Below are positions 49,974 to 58,990 of a stretch of 64,000 nucleotides of DNA, piece by piece. The DNA is from Halopseudomonas sp002296055 (GTDB lineage Bacteria; Pseudomonadota; Gammaproteobacteria; Pseudomonadales; Pseudomonadaceae), in NCBI RefSeq assembly GCF_050876985.1, contig NZ_JBPAPP010000004.1; one strand, given 5' to 3'. Position 1 is the stretch's first letter; the number at the start of each line of letters is the position of its first letter. Made by a program: the position numbers and the translations under genes. The notes beneath the pieces are model-generated. The model saw nothing but the letters and a program-made list of their open reading frames with translations, had not been told where the DNA came from and ran no database searches.

Positions 49974-50102
49974 TTCGTCATTCCCGCGTAGGCGGGAATC
50001 CAAGCGGCGCTCGCTCCCCTACGAAGCCAAGGCGCTCGAATGGCCGATGGTGATCGGTTACGCCCTCACGTGCTGGGTTCCCGCCTGCGCGGGAATGACG
50101 AA
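49974..50102. repeat. Inverted REP-like pair (REPIN/MITE-like)
   Basis: Two 29-base units in opposite orientation, 49974-50002 and 50074-50102, each with an internal hairpin (ATTCCCGC...GCGGGAAT type). They share the outer motif TTCGTCATTCCCGCG. The 71 bases between carry no gene. Such pairs are common dispersed elements in proteobacteria and usually move with a RAYT-type transposase encoded elsewhere. None is in this window. Confidence 0.8.
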
Positions 50103-50131
50103 TACGGAGGTTGCTACTCTGGAGAAGCGTA

Positions 50132-50166
50132 AAAAGCCCGCGCGATTCAACACCGCGCGGGCTTTT
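50132..50166. terminator. Bidirectional rho-independent terminator
   Basis: A 13-base perfect stem (AAAAGCCCGCGCG / CGCGCGGGCTTTT) with a nine-base loop and T-runs on both strands. It lies between trmL and the convergent quinone oxidoreductase gene. Confidence 0.9.
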
Positions 50167-50200
50167 CTTGCAGCTTGTGGCTTGAAGCTTGTGGCTTCTC
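50166..50200 (+). repeat. Heptamer repeat, five units
   Basis: In-phase units TCTTGCA, GCTTGTG, GCTTGAA, GCTTGTG and GCTTCTC. Same GCTTGNN family as the arrays at 41983-42155 and 49371-49433. Confidence 0.7.
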
Positions 50201-50205
50201 GCCAG

Positions 50206-50224
50206 GGCCAGCCTTCGGCTGGCC
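50206..50224. terminator. Short hairpin at the end of the quinone oxidoreductase gene
   Basis: GGCCAGCC, loop TTC, GGCTGGCC, an eight-base perfect stem touching the stop codon of the minus-strand gene. Without a T-run it is more likely a 3' stabilising structure than the main terminator, which follows at 50132-50166. Confidence 0.45.
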
Positions 50225-51202
50225 TTAACGAGTCTTGACGACCACCTTACCGACCGCCTTGCGCGAGCTGAGGATGTCCAGCGCGGCTTCGTACTCGTTC
50301 AGCTCGAAGGTCTGAGAGACCAGCGGCTTGAGTTTGCCTTCGCTGTGCCAGGCAAACAGCTGCTGGAAGTTCTCCAGGTTGGCCTGCGGCTCGCGGGCGG
50401 CAAAGGCACCCCAGAACACGCCGACGATGGAAGAGCCTTTGAGCAGCGCCAGGTTGATCGGGAACTCCGGGATACGGCCGCTGGCAAAGCCAACCACCAG
50501 CAGACGGCCTTTCCAGTTGATGCTGCGCACCGCCTGGTCAAACAGATCGCCACCGACCGGATCGTAGATCACGTCTGCGCCCTGACCGTTGGTCAGCTCC
50601 TTGACCGCATCCTTCAGGCTGACTTCGCTGTAGTTAATCAGCTCGTCAGCACCGGCGGCCTTGGCTACTTCCAGCTTCTCGGCACTGGAGGCGGCGGCGA
50701 TGACGCGGGCGCCCATGGCCTTACCAATTTCAACCGCAGCCAGACCCACGCCACCGGAGGCACCCAGGACCAGCAGGGTTTCCCCCGGCTTGAGTTCGCC
50801 ACGCTGCTTGAGGGCGTGCATAGAGGTGCCGTAGGTCATGCTGAAGCCGGCAGCGGTGACATAGTCCATGTCATCGGGCATCGGCAGCACACGCATTGCA
50901 TCGGTAGCGACCTTTTCAGCAAAGCTGCCGAAACCGGTCAGGCCCATGACGCGATCGCCCACTTTGAGGTGCTTAACGCTTTCGCCCACACTGGCTACCA
51001 CGCCGGCGGCTTCACCGCCCGGTGAGAACGGGAACGGCGGCTTGACCTGGTACTTGCCCTCGATGATCAGGGTATCGGGAAAGTTGACGCCAGCGGCGTG
51101 AATATCGATGACGACTTCGTTTTTCTTGGCGACCGGATCGGTCGTTTCTTCCAGCACCAGACTGCTGGCCGGACCGTAGGCCTTGCACAGAACCGCTTTC
51201 AT
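50225..51202 (-). CDS. NADPH:quinone oxidoreductase family protein (zinc-free MDR)
   Basis: Medium-chain dehydrogenase/reductase of 325 residues without the catalytic zinc ligands, as in quinone reductases and enoyl reductases. Opening MKAVLCKAYGPASSLVLEET, substrate-side GVNFPDTLIIEGKYQ, and the NADPH motif LGASGGVGLAAVEIGKAMGA (about residues 146-165) are clear. AASSAEKLEVAKAAGADELI follows as the second nucleotide strand. The actual substrate is undetermined. Single gene. Confidence 0.92.
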   Translation of the reverse strand: MKAVLCKAYGPASSLVLEETTDPVAKKNEVVIDIHAAGVNFPDTLIIEGKYQVKPPFPFSPGGEAAGVVASVGESVKHLKVGDRVMGLTGFGSFAEKVATDAMRVLPMPDDMDYVTAAGFSMTYGTSMHALKQRGELKPGETLLVLGASGGVGLAAVEIGKAMGARVIAAASSAEKLEVAKAAGADELINYSEVSLKDAVKELTNGQGADVIYDPVGGDLFDQAVRSINWKGRLLVVGFASGRIPEFPINLALLKGSSIVGVFWGAFAAREPQANLENFQQLFAWHSEGKLKPLVSQTFELNEYEAALDILSSRKAVGKVVVKTR

Positions 51203-51409
51203 TTTTATCTCCCAGGTTTGCGTGCATGAATGGCGTCAGTCTAGTCGCTTCACCGGGCTGCGGGTCAACGAACATGGTTTGAGCTGATAGCTACGCATAA
51301 CATGGGCGTCGCCCAGAGGCCCGCACCGGCGGTTGACGGCCAGCGCGGGCATTTGGCGCTGGGCGGCTGCTCGGCTATGCTGTGCCGGTATCCAAGGAGC
51401 CCTTCTGCC

Positions 51410-51814
51410 ATGCACTTCAAAGCCCTGTTAGCCGCTCTGCTGCTGAGCGTACTGTTGCCCGCTGCCCACGCCGAAGAAGAGGAAGCCCCGCCACCGCAGG
51501 CTCAGTACGTCGAGCTCAAGCCGTCCTTTGTCGGCACCCTTGGCAGCGGCCCACGCATTCAGTACCTCAAGGCCGATGTGGCCCTGCGCACTGACGACCC
51601 GGCGGCGGTCGAGAAGCTGCACTACCACGACGCGCTGATTCGCAACGCCCTGGTGTTCCTGTTCAGTGCCCAGCTACCAGAAAACCTGTCCACGCTGGAA
51701 GGCAAAGAGGCCCTGCGCGCCGACGCGCTGGCCGCCGTGCAGCAGGTGCTGGAAGAGGAAGAGGGAGATCCGCTGGTAGACGACCTGCTGTTTACCAACC
51801 TGATCGTGCAATAA
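51410..51814 (+). CDS. FliL-like secreted protein
   Basis: A 134-residue protein with a signal peptide (MHFKALLAALLLSVLLPAAH, cleaved after HA). The mature part, YVELKPSFVGTLGSGPRIQY followed by LKADVALRT and IRNALVFLFSAQ, is the stomatin-like fold of FliL, which elsewhere stabilises flagellar stators. Here the N-terminal membrane helix is replaced by a cleavable signal, and no flagellar gene is nearby. AGGAG about ten bases before the ATG supports the start. Found in the same place, next to gshA, in other pseudomonads as far as I recall. Confidence 0.83.
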   Translation: MHFKALLAALLLSVLLPAAHAEEEEAPPPQAQYVELKPSFVGTLGSGPRIQYLKADVALRTDDPAAVEKLHYHDALIRNALVFLFSAQLPENLSTLEGKEALRADALAAVQQVLEEEEGDPLVDDLLFTNLIVQ

Positions 51815-51824
51815 ACAAACCGGG

Positions 51825-51853
51825 GCCGGCGGGCACGCAAGGTGCCCGCCGGC
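51825..51853. terminator. Bidirectional hairpin between fliL-like gene and gshA
   Basis: A 12-base perfect stem (GCCGGCGGGCAC / GTGCCCGCCGGC), loop GCAAG. It lies in the 39-base spacer between two convergent genes. T-runs are weak on both sides. Confidence 0.65.
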
Positions 51854-53431
51854 TCAGACCGACTGTGCCATGTAGTCGGCCACAAAACGATCAAAGCTGA
51901 TCGTATCCGCCTCTTCCAGCGCCGCCTGTTCTGCCAGTGAGCTGGCTGCCTCATCCGCCATAGCCGCCTGCACAGCAGGGTCGAGCGGTCGCTCACGGAA
52001 GTAACGGTCATGCGCCTGCGACTGGGCTAGGGCAAAGCGGAAAAAGCTGTTGTCGTGCTCGGCAATCGCCGCCAGCACCCGCGCCGACGGCGTCAGGCTG
52101 GCGTCGCGCAGCTTGGCGCGCTGCTGCTCCAGGCTAGTGACGCAAGGGTTGCCACCCTTGACCTGATCCAGCAGTGCGGCGCAACCGGCAATCTCGTCCA
52201 GCAGCGCTTCACCCCAGGAGACCAGCGTGCGTTCGCTACCACCATCATTGAGCAGCAGGCCGGGCTCGCGGCCGCGCTTGACGGTCAGGTTGAAGTTACT
52301 GGCTGCCTGCTCGCACTCGCTGTCACTCAAATCCGGGCTGTCGTTCAGCGCACAGAACAGCAGGAAGGCATCCAAGAAGTAGGCGGTCGCCGGCTCAATG
52401 CCCATCGGCACAAACGGGTCGATGTCCAGACAGCGCACTTCGATGTACTCGACGCCGCGCTCGCGCAGCGCATGTACCGGCTTCTCGCCGCTATTGGTTA
52501 CCCGCTTGGGCCGGATCGGGCTGTAGAACTCGTTCTCGATCTGCAGCAGATTGGTGTTCAGTTGCTGCCACTCGCCTTTCGCATCATGCGTGCCCAACTG
52601 CGCGTAGGGCTCATAGGGCAGACTGATGGCATTGAGCATGCTGGCAATGTAGTTATCCAGGCTGTTGTAGCAGATGTTCAGCCCTGACTGGGCGTTGTTG
52701 TTGTAGCCCAGGTCGCTCATGCGCAGGCTGGTTGCCCAGGGCAGGTAAAGACTGTGCTCGCCCAGTGGCTCCAACCGATGATCTCGCCCCTGCAAAAAGC
52801 TCGCGCAAACCGCCGGCGAGGCGCCAAACAGGTACATCAACAGCCAGGCATAGCGGCGGAAGTTGCGAATCAGCGCAAAGTAGCGCGCCGACTGGTTGTC
52901 CTGCGCGCTCTCCTGCCCGCCCTCTTGCTGCTGCAGCAGTTGCCACAGCCCCGGCGGCAGGGAGAAGTTGTAGTGAATACCGGCAATACACTGCATCGCC
53001 TTGCCGTAGCGCACCGCCAGGCCACGCCGGTAGACGTTCTTCAGGGTGCCGATATTGGAGGTGCCATACCAGGCAATCGGAATGTCCTGGTCGCTGGCCG
53101 GCAGGCGGCTGGGCATGGACTCGGTCCATAGCAATTCATCGCCCAGCTGACTGTAGGTAAAGCGATGAATCTCGTCGAGTTGCGCGAACAAGCCATCAAC
53201 ACGCTGGCTCACCGGGGTAATCAGCTCCAGCAGCGCCTCGGAATAATCCGTGGTAATACGCGGATGGGTCAGCGCCGAGCCGAGGCCGGCAGGATGAGGC
53301 GTGTGGGCCAGACTGCCGTCAGCGGTAATACGCAAGCTTTCCTTTTCGATACCGTGCAGACAGTCGGTCAGCAGGGGGTGCGAGGCCGGCTGCGCCAGCA
53401 GATCGAGGCGATTTCGCAGCAGTGGTGACAA
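51854..53431 (-). CDS. gshA: Glutamate-cysteine ligase
   Basis: First enzyme of glutathione synthesis, 525 residues, gamma-proteobacterial type. LHGIEKESLRITADGSLAHT and GSALTHPRITTDYSEALLEL (glutamate and metal site) and EVRCLDIDPFVPMGIEPATA are diagnostic. The start is TTG at 53431: AAGGAG lies eight bases upstream and the conserved N-terminus begins here, with no better ATG or GTG. Glutathione made here is used by the kappa-GST-like and GFA-family proteins elsewhere in the window. Confidence 0.96.
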   Translation of the reverse strand: MSPLLRNRLDLLAQPASHPLLTDCLHGIEKESLRITADGSLAHTPHPAGLGSALTHPRITTDYSEALLELITPVSQRVDGLFAQLDEIHRFTYSQLGDELLWTESMPSRLPASDQDIPIAWYGTSNIGTLKNVYRRGLAVRYGKAMQCIAGIHYNFSLPPGLWQLLQQQEGGQESAQDNQSARYFALIRNFRRYAWLLMYLFGASPAVCASFLQGRDHRLEPLGEHSLYLPWATSLRMSDLGYNNNAQSGLNICYNSLDNYIASMLNAISLPYEPYAQLGTHDAKGEWQQLNTNLLQIENEFYSPIRPKRVTNSGEKPVHALRERGVEYIEVRCLDIDPFVPMGIEPATAYFLDAFLLFCALNDSPDLSDSECEQAASNFNLTVKRGREPGLLLNDGGSERTLVSWGEALLDEIAGCAALLDQVKGGNPCVTSLEQQRAKLRDASLTPSARVLAAIAEHDNSFFRFALAQSQAHDRYFRERPLDPAVQAAMADEAASSLAEQAALEEADTISFDRFVADYMAQSV

Positions 53432-53515
53432 GGTGTCACTCCTTAGGCAGAGTCGCCGCCGGCAAGGCAGCGATGCAGTTCAATTCAGTATAGAAAGGCC
53501 GTTAAACCCTGCTCG

Positions 53516-53920
53516 TCAGATGCGGGCAAAGGTACCCAGACACTTGGCAACCAGCGCGCCATCCTGCCACACCTCGCCGTCCACAACTATGGTGCGGGTG
53601 CCAGCGTGCATAACCTTACCGGTGCATTCCAGCTCACCGCCGGTGACAGCGCGGGTGTAGTTGATCTTGCACTCAATGGTGGCCGTCACCTCATGCGGCT
53701 CCAGCACGCTGAACGCAGCAGCGCCCATGGCCGAGTCCAGCAGAGTAAAGACCACACCGCCGTGGGCACGCCCGGTGGAGTTGAAGTGCTTGTCCTCAAT
53801 CGCCAGGCGCAGGGTGCACTGGCCACGCTCTATCGCCGTGAACTCGATGCCAACCAGGGCGGTGAAGGCACTGCTGCGTTGAGCGGAAAAGGCCGCCAGC
53901 GCCGGATGCAAGTCGCTCAT
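53516..53920 (-). CDS. PaaI-family hotdog thioesterase
   Basis: A 134-residue acyl-CoA thioesterase-like protein. HFNSTGRAHGGVVFTLLDSA is the hotdog catalytic segment (HGG then the Asp on the helix), and ATIECKINYTRAVTGGELEC the next strands. Substrate unknown. It sits between tex and gshA, four bases after tex on the same strand, the order known in P. aeruginosa. Confidence 0.9.
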   Translation of the reverse strand: MSDLHPALAAFSAQRSSAFTALVGIEFTAIERGQCTLRLAIEDKHFNSTGRAHGGVVFTLLDSAMGAAAFSVLEPHEVTATIECKINYTRAVTGGELECTGKVMHAGTRTIVVDGEVWQDGALVAKCLGTFARI

Positions 53921-53924
53921 GCTG

Positions 53925-56264
53925 TCACTTCTTCTTCAGGTTCTTGGCGTTGGCAAACAGATTGGCAAAGGTGCCAGTACTGCCCTGGGCGGGTTTGCCG
54001 TTGCTGTTGTTGCCGTTAGCGCTGCCGCCACGCGACGCATTGTGGCGCCCACGCGAGCGATCACCGGCAGGGCGATCGCTGGCCGGCTGAGGTTTGTCGT
54101 CCATGCGCATGGTCAGGCTGATGCGCTGGCGGGGAATATCCACCTCCAGCACCTTGACCTTGACGATATCACCGGCTTTGACCACGTCGCGCGGGTCTTT
54201 GACAAACTGCTGCGAGAGCATGGAGATGTGCACCAGACCATCCTGATGCACGCCGATATCAACAAAGGCACCAAAGTTGGCAACGTTGGTGACCACGCCC
54301 TCCAGCGTCATACCGGGCTTGAGATCCTTGAGGCTTTCCACGCCCTCCTGGAACTCGGCTGCCTTGAACTCGGGGCGCGGGTCACGGCCCGGCTTGTCCA
54401 GCTCGCGCAGCACGTCGGTGATGGTAGGGATACCAAAACGCTCGTCGGTGTAGCGCGCCGGCTCCAGCTTGCGCAGGAAGGTCGAGTCACCAATCAGGCC
54501 GCGCACATCGCGCCCGGTGTCACCGGCGATGCGCTCAACCAGCGGATAGGCTTCAGGGTGCACTGCCGAGGCATCCAGCGGGTTATCGCCGCTCATGACG
54601 CGCAAAAAGCCCGCTGCCTGCTCAAAGGTTTTCTCGCCCAGGCGGCTGACCTTGAGCAGCTCCCGACGATTGCGGAACGCGCCATTGCTGTCGCGATAGT
54701 CGACGATGTTCTGGGCAATGCTCGGGTTGAGGCCGGAAACACGGGTCAACAGCGCGGCAGAAGCGGTGTTCAGATCCACGCCAACGGCGTTTACGCAATC
54801 TTCCACTACTGCGTCCAGACCACGGGCCAGCTTCACCTGGGAAACGTCGTGCTGATACTGCCCCACGCCGATGGCCTTGGGTTCAATCTTCACCAGCTCG
54901 GCCAGCGGGTCCTGCAGGCGACGGGCAATGGATACCGCGCCACGGTAGGTGACATCCAGATCCGGAAATTCGCGGGCCGCCAGCTCGGAGGCCGAGTAAA
55001 CCGAGGCGCCCGCCTCGGAGACCATGACCTTCTGCATTTTCTGACCGCTGCACAGCTTGATCAGGTCTGCCGCCAGCTTGTCAGTCTCACGCGAGGCCGT
55101 GCCGTTGCCCACTGCGATCAAGCTGACCTCATGCTTGCTGCACAGCGCGGCCAGGGTTGCCAGCGAGCGATCCCAGTCATTGCGCGGTGCATGCGGGAAG
55201 ATGGTCGCGGTATCCAGCAGCTTGCCGGTGGCATTCACCACCACCACCTTGACGCCGGTACGCAGCCCCGGGTCCAGACCCAGGGTAACGCGCTGGCCGG
55301 CCGGGGCCGACAACAGCAGATCCTTCAGGTTACTGGCAAACACGCGAATGGCTTCATCTTCGGCGGCTTCGCGTAGCTCGCCCAGCAACTCGGTTTCCAG
55401 ATGGCCCAACAGCTTCACCCGCCAGGTCCAGCGCACCACCTCGTTCAACCAGCGGTCGGCGGCGCGGCCCTGATTGCTGATGCCTACGGTTTCGGCCACC
55501 AGGCCTTCGCAGGGGTGCAGGCTGCCCGGCGCTGGCTCGGCATCACCCAGCTCCAGGGCAATGCTCAACACGCCCTCGTTGCGCCCGCGCAAAATCGCCA
55601 GCGCGCGGTGTGAGGGCACCTTCTTCAGCGGCTCGTCATATTCGAAATAGTCGGCAAACTTGGCGCCTTCCTGCTCCTTGCCGGCAACGACCCGCGAGGC
55701 GACGCGGCCATCTTCACGCAACGCGCTGCGCAGACGCTCCAGCAGGCTGGCGTTCTCGGCAAAGCGTTCCATAAGGATGTACTTGGCGCCGTCCAGCGCT
55801 GCCTTGACGTCAGCCACACCCTTGTCGGCATCCACAAAGGCCGCAGCGTGCTGCTCGGGTTCAAGCGTCGGATCATCAAACAGGGCGTCAGCCAATGGCT
55901 CCAGACCGGCCTCGATGGCAATCTGGCCCTTGGTGCGGCGCTTGGGTTTGTAAGGCAGGTACAGGTCTTCAAGGCGGGTTTTGGTATCGGCCTCGCGGAT
56001 ATCGCGCTCCAGCTCGGGGCTGAGCTTGCCCTGCTCGGCGATGCTCGACAGCACCGCGCTGCGGCGGTCTTCCAGTTCACGCAGATAACGCAGGCGCTCT
56101 TCCAGATAGCGCAACTGGGTGTCGTCCAGGCTGCCGGTTACCTCCTTGCGGTAACGGGCAATAAACGGAACGCTGGCCCCCTCGTCCAGCAGGGCGACCG
56201 TTGCGGCGACCTGCTCGGGACGGACCGTCAGCTCGCTGGCGATGCGCGCGGCAATACTCTGCAT
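53925..56264 (-). CDS. tex: RNA-binding transcription accessory protein Tex
   Basis: A 779-residue multidomain nucleic-acid-binding protein. In order: N-terminal helical HtH region (MQSIAARIASELTVRPEQVA), a YqgF/RNase-H-like domain (LGLDPGLRTGVKVVVVNATG), helix-hairpin-helix region (VDLNTASAALLTRVSGLNPS) and a C-terminal S1 domain (VTNVANFGAFVDIGVHQDGL), then a basic Arg/Asn/Gly-rich tail that may bind RNA. The ATG at 56264 is the family start. A frame extends to 56393 without homology. Divergent from ompR. Confidence 0.96.
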   Translation of the reverse strand: MQSIAARIASELTVRPEQVAATVALLDEGASVPFIARYRKEVTGSLDDTQLRYLEERLRYLRELEDRRSAVLSSIAEQGKLSPELERDIREADTKTRLEDLYLPYKPKRRTKGQIAIEAGLEPLADALFDDPTLEPEQHAAAFVDADKGVADVKAALDGAKYILMERFAENASLLERLRSALREDGRVASRVVAGKEQEGAKFADYFEYDEPLKKVPSHRALAILRGRNEGVLSIALELGDAEPAPGSLHPCEGLVAETVGISNQGRAADRWLNEVVRWTWRVKLLGHLETELLGELREAAEDEAIRVFASNLKDLLLSAPAGQRVTLGLDPGLRTGVKVVVVNATGKLLDTATIFPHAPRNDWDRSLATLAALCSKHEVSLIAVGNGTASRETDKLAADLIKLCSGQKMQKVMVSEAGASVYSASELAAREFPDLDVTYRGAVSIARRLQDPLAELVKIEPKAIGVGQYQHDVSQVKLARGLDAVVEDCVNAVGVDLNTASAALLTRVSGLNPSIAQNIVDYRDSNGAFRNRRELLKVSRLGEKTFEQAAGFLRVMSGDNPLDASAVHPEAYPLVERIAGDTGRDVRGLIGDSTFLRKLEPARYTDERFGIPTITDVLRELDKPGRDPRPEFKAAEFQEGVESLKDLKPGMTLEGVVTNVANFGAFVDIGVHQDGLVHISMLSQQFVKDPRDVVKAGDIVKVKVLEVDIPRQRISLTMRMDDKPQPASDRPAGDRSRGRHNASRGGSANGNNSNGKPAQGSTGTFANLFANAKNLKKK

Positions 56265-56457
56265 GGTGAGACACTTCCACTGATAGCTAAAACTGGCCGG
56301 GCAGTATAACCGAGACAAGGCGTTCTGGTCGGCCTCCATCAAGCGGCTGGATGATGCCTGCATAACAGGGTAAAAAGAAACCTCTTGTAACAATGGCCAG
56401 CCCGCAAGTCACGGGGCCTGGTTCACAATGCCAGCTCATCAATCCAGGTAGGTATCC

Positions 56458-57180
56458 ATGACAGGCGAAGGCGAAAAAATCCTGATTGTCGATGACGATG
56501 TGAGACTGCGGCGGCTGCTTGAGCGCTTTCTGGGCGAGCAGGGCTATCGGGTTCGGGCAGTCGAGGATGTCGCCCAGATGGATCGCCTGCTGGCCCGCGA
56601 GATCTACTCGCTGATCGTCCTCGACCTGATGCTGCCCGGCGAAGACGGCATGAGCGCCTGCGCCCGCCTGCGTGCCGAGGGCAACACCACGCCGATTATC
56701 ATGCTGACCGCCAAGGGTGACGAAACCAGCCGCATTCAGGGTCTGGAGATCGGCGCCGACGACTATCTGCCCAAGCCCTTCAACCCGCGCGAACTGGTCG
56801 CGCGCATGAAGGCCGTGTTGCGCCGTCAGGCGCCGCAAGTGCCGGGTGCGCCCAGTGCCGACGATGACCGGGTCAGCTTTGGTGAATTTACGCTCAATCT
56901 GGCCACCCGTGAGCTGACTCGCGGCGACGAGGTCAACATGCTGACCACCGGGGAGTTTGCCGTGCTCAAGGCGCTGGTGCGCCACCCGCGTGAACCGCTG
57001 ACCCGCGACAAGCTGATGCAACTGGCCCGTGGCCGTGAGTGGGATGCGCTGGAGCGCTCGATCGACGTACAGATTTCTCGTCTGCGCCGCATGCTGGAGC
57101 CCGATCCGTCCAAGCCGCGCTATATCCAGACCGTCTGGGGCGTGGGTTACGTCTTTGTTCCGGACGGCCAGGGTACGTGA
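56458..57180 (+). CDS. ompR: OmpR-family response regulator (OmpR/AmgR)
   Basis: A 240-residue DNA-binding response regulator. Receiver domain with acidic residues IVDDDVRLRRLLERF, the phospho-Asp in LIVLDLMLPGEDG and the Lys in DDYLPKPFNPREL. C-terminal winged helix with LTTGEFAVLKALVRHPREPL and RYIQTVWGVGYVFV. In P. aeruginosa the orthologous pair next to tex is AmgRS, which responds to membrane stress from misfolded proteins and affects aminoglycoside tolerance. The stop overlaps the envZ GTG start. Confidence 0.95.
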   Translation: MTGEGEKILIVDDDVRLRRLLERFLGEQGYRVRAVEDVAQMDRLLAREIYSLIVLDLMLPGEDGMSACARLRAEGNTTPIIMLTAKGDETSRIQGLEIGADDYLPKPFNPRELVARMKAVLRRQAPQVPGAPSADDDRVSFGEFTLNLATRELTRGDEVNMLTTGEFAVLKALVRHPREPLTRDKLMQLARGREWDALERSIDVQISRLRRMLEPDPSKPRYIQTVWGVGYVFVPDGQGT

Positions 57181-58484
57181 AGGGCGGTCCCGGCTGGCAC
57201 CCACTGCTGCCACGCAGTTTCTTCGGTCGTACCATCTTGCTGGTACTCATGGTCACCCTGTTCTCGCAGGTGCTGACCCTGTTGTACCTGCTGAGCAACG
57301 AAGACCTGCTGGTGGATCGCCAGTACAGCCATGGCACCGCCATGCTGGTCCGCGCCTACTGGGCCAGCGGCCCAGCCGCACGCCATGACATCGAGGAAAT
57401 GACCGGTATCCGCGTGATGGTGCCCGAGCAGGTCCCCCAGGGCGAGGTGCACTGGCCCTACTCCGGCATCTTCACCCACCAGTTGCGCGACGAGCTGGGC
57501 GACCAGACCGAGGTACGGGTGCAGACCCAAAACCAGCCGGCAGTCTGGATTCATCAACCGATTTACGGCAACTACTGGCTCAAGGTGCCGCTTTACGCGC
57601 ACCCGCTGCGCGGCCAGCGCGTTTGGCTGGTGGTGACCTGGCTGGTGCTGATCGGCATGTTGTCCACCGCGGCAGCCTGGCTGCTGGTACGCCAGCTGAA
57701 CCATCCGCTAAAGATGCTGGAGCGCGCCGCCCAGCGAATCGGCCGTGGCCAGACCGTGCGCCTGCTAGACACCAGCGGCCCCTCGGAAATTTCCGAGGTG
57801 TACCGCACCTTCAACCAGATGTCGCAGGACGTCGAGCAGGCCAACCGCGACCGCACCATGCTACTGGCCGGCGTGTCACATGACCTGCGCACGCCCCTGA
57901 CCCGCATGCGCCTGTCTACCGAGCTGCTGTCTGACGCCGAGCCTGAGCTGACCGACGGCATGATCCGGGATATCGAAGACATGGACGCCATTCTCGAGCA
58001 GTTCATGAGCTACATTCGAGACGGCAGCGCCGAACCCAGCGAGCAGGCGGATATCAACGAGCTGATACGTGAGGTGGTGGCGCCACTGAACAGTAACGGC
58101 GAGGTGGTGCGCCTGTGCCTGGCCGAGGTACCCAGCCTGAACCTGCGGCGGCTGTCGATGAAGCGGGTGCTGATCAACCTGATCGACAACGCGCTGGTGC
58201 ACGGCGGCAGTGGTGTGGAGGTGTGCACCTATCTGCACAATCAGGACGGCCAGCGGCTACTGACCGTCAGTGTGCTAGATCGGGGACCGGGGGTTGAAGC
58301 GCTGGAAAACGATGCCCTTTTCAGTCCCTTCATCCGCGGCGACCAGGCCCGCTCGACCAAAGGCACCGGCCTGGGGCTGGCCATCGTCAAGCGGATTGCC
58401 GACAGCCACGGCGCGCGGGTGCAACTGCTCAACCGGGTAGGTGGCGGCACCGAGGCGCGGCTGAGCTTTGTGCTGCCGGCCTGA
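57177..58484 (+). CDS. envZ: Sensor histidine kinase EnvZ/AmgS
   Basis: Inner-membrane kinase partner of the preceding regulator, 435 residues. Two membrane helices (TILLVLMVTLFSQVLTLLYL and VWLVVTWLVLIGMLSTAAAW) bound a periplasmic loop of about 125 residues. A HAMP linker follows, then the phosphoacceptor His in GVSHDLRTPLTRMRLS, the N-box NLIDNALVHGGSG and GTGLGLAIVKRI. It begins at GTG 57177, overlapping the ompR stop (GTGA). Longer frames with ATG overlap ompR and are not conserved. Confidence 0.95.
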   Translation: MKGGPGWHPLLPRSFFGRTILLVLMVTLFSQVLTLLYLLSNEDLLVDRQYSHGTAMLVRAYWASGPAARHDIEEMTGIRVMVPEQVPQGEVHWPYSGIFTHQLRDELGDQTEVRVQTQNQPAVWIHQPIYGNYWLKVPLYAHPLRGQRVWLVVTWLVLIGMLSTAAAWLLVRQLNHPLKMLERAAQRIGRGQTVRLLDTSGPSEISEVYRTFNQMSQDVEQANRDRTMLLAGVSHDLRTPLTRMRLSTELLSDAEPELTDGMIRDIEDMDAILEQFMSYIRDGSAEPSEQADINELIREVVAPLNSNGEVVRLCLAEVPSLNLRRLSMKRVLINLIDNALVHGGSGVEVCTYLHNQDGQRLLTVSVLDRGPGVEALENDALFSPFIRGDQARSTKGTGLGLAIVKRIADSHGARVQLLNRVGGGTEARLSFVLPA

Positions 58485-58958
58485 TCAGGACGCGCGGCGC
58501 AGCAGGCCCGCCTGCTCCAGCGTCCGCTCCACGGCCAGCAAATCGGGAATCAGCAGCGGCTGCGGCTCGTCACTTACGCTGACGCGCTGCAACTGGTAAC
58601 TGGACGGCCCTTCAAGGCTCTGTAGCTCATCGCGCAGCAGCCGCCGTGAACGGGGAATCCCCCACACTCGCAAACCAATAAAGTGCACGCCGCTGTCGCC
58701 CAGGGCATTCAGAATCAAGGTGCGCGGCTGGACACCGTCGGCCGGCTCGCCACCCTGGGCGCGCAGTGCGTCGAGGTCAACCATAGGCACCGGCTGGTCG
58801 CGCCACTGGGTCCAGCCGAGGAACCATTCTGGCCCCTGGTTAGCCGACTGGCTCAACCGGTAGCCAACCAGCTCGGCCACCGCCACGTTTGGCAACAGCA
58901 GCGGATCGTTCAGCAGCGGCACGATCAAACCATTGATACTCTCCAGCGCCTCAGACAT
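58485..58958 (-). CDS. chpC: CheW-like protein ChpC
   Basis: A 157-residue CheW-domain protein of the Pil-Chp system, which controls twitching motility and surface sensing. PLLLPNVAVAELVGY and GPEWFLGWTQWRDQPVPMVD are the CheW beta-barrel features. In P. aeruginosa chpC lies after chpA and chpB in this order. It is the third gene of the minus-strand cluster, 32 bases after chpB, and its end abuts the envZ end. Confidence 0.88.
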   Translation of the reverse strand: MSEALESINGLIVPLLNDPLLLPNVAVAELVGYRLSQSANQGPEWFLGWTQWRDQPVPMVDLDALRAQGGEPADGVQPRTLILNALGDSGVHFIGLRVWGIPRSRRLLRDELQSLEGPSSYQLQRVSVSDEPQPLLIPDLLAVERTLEQAGLLRRAS

Positions 58959-58990
58959 GCGCCCTACTCCCTTGCTGCGTTAATTGAATA

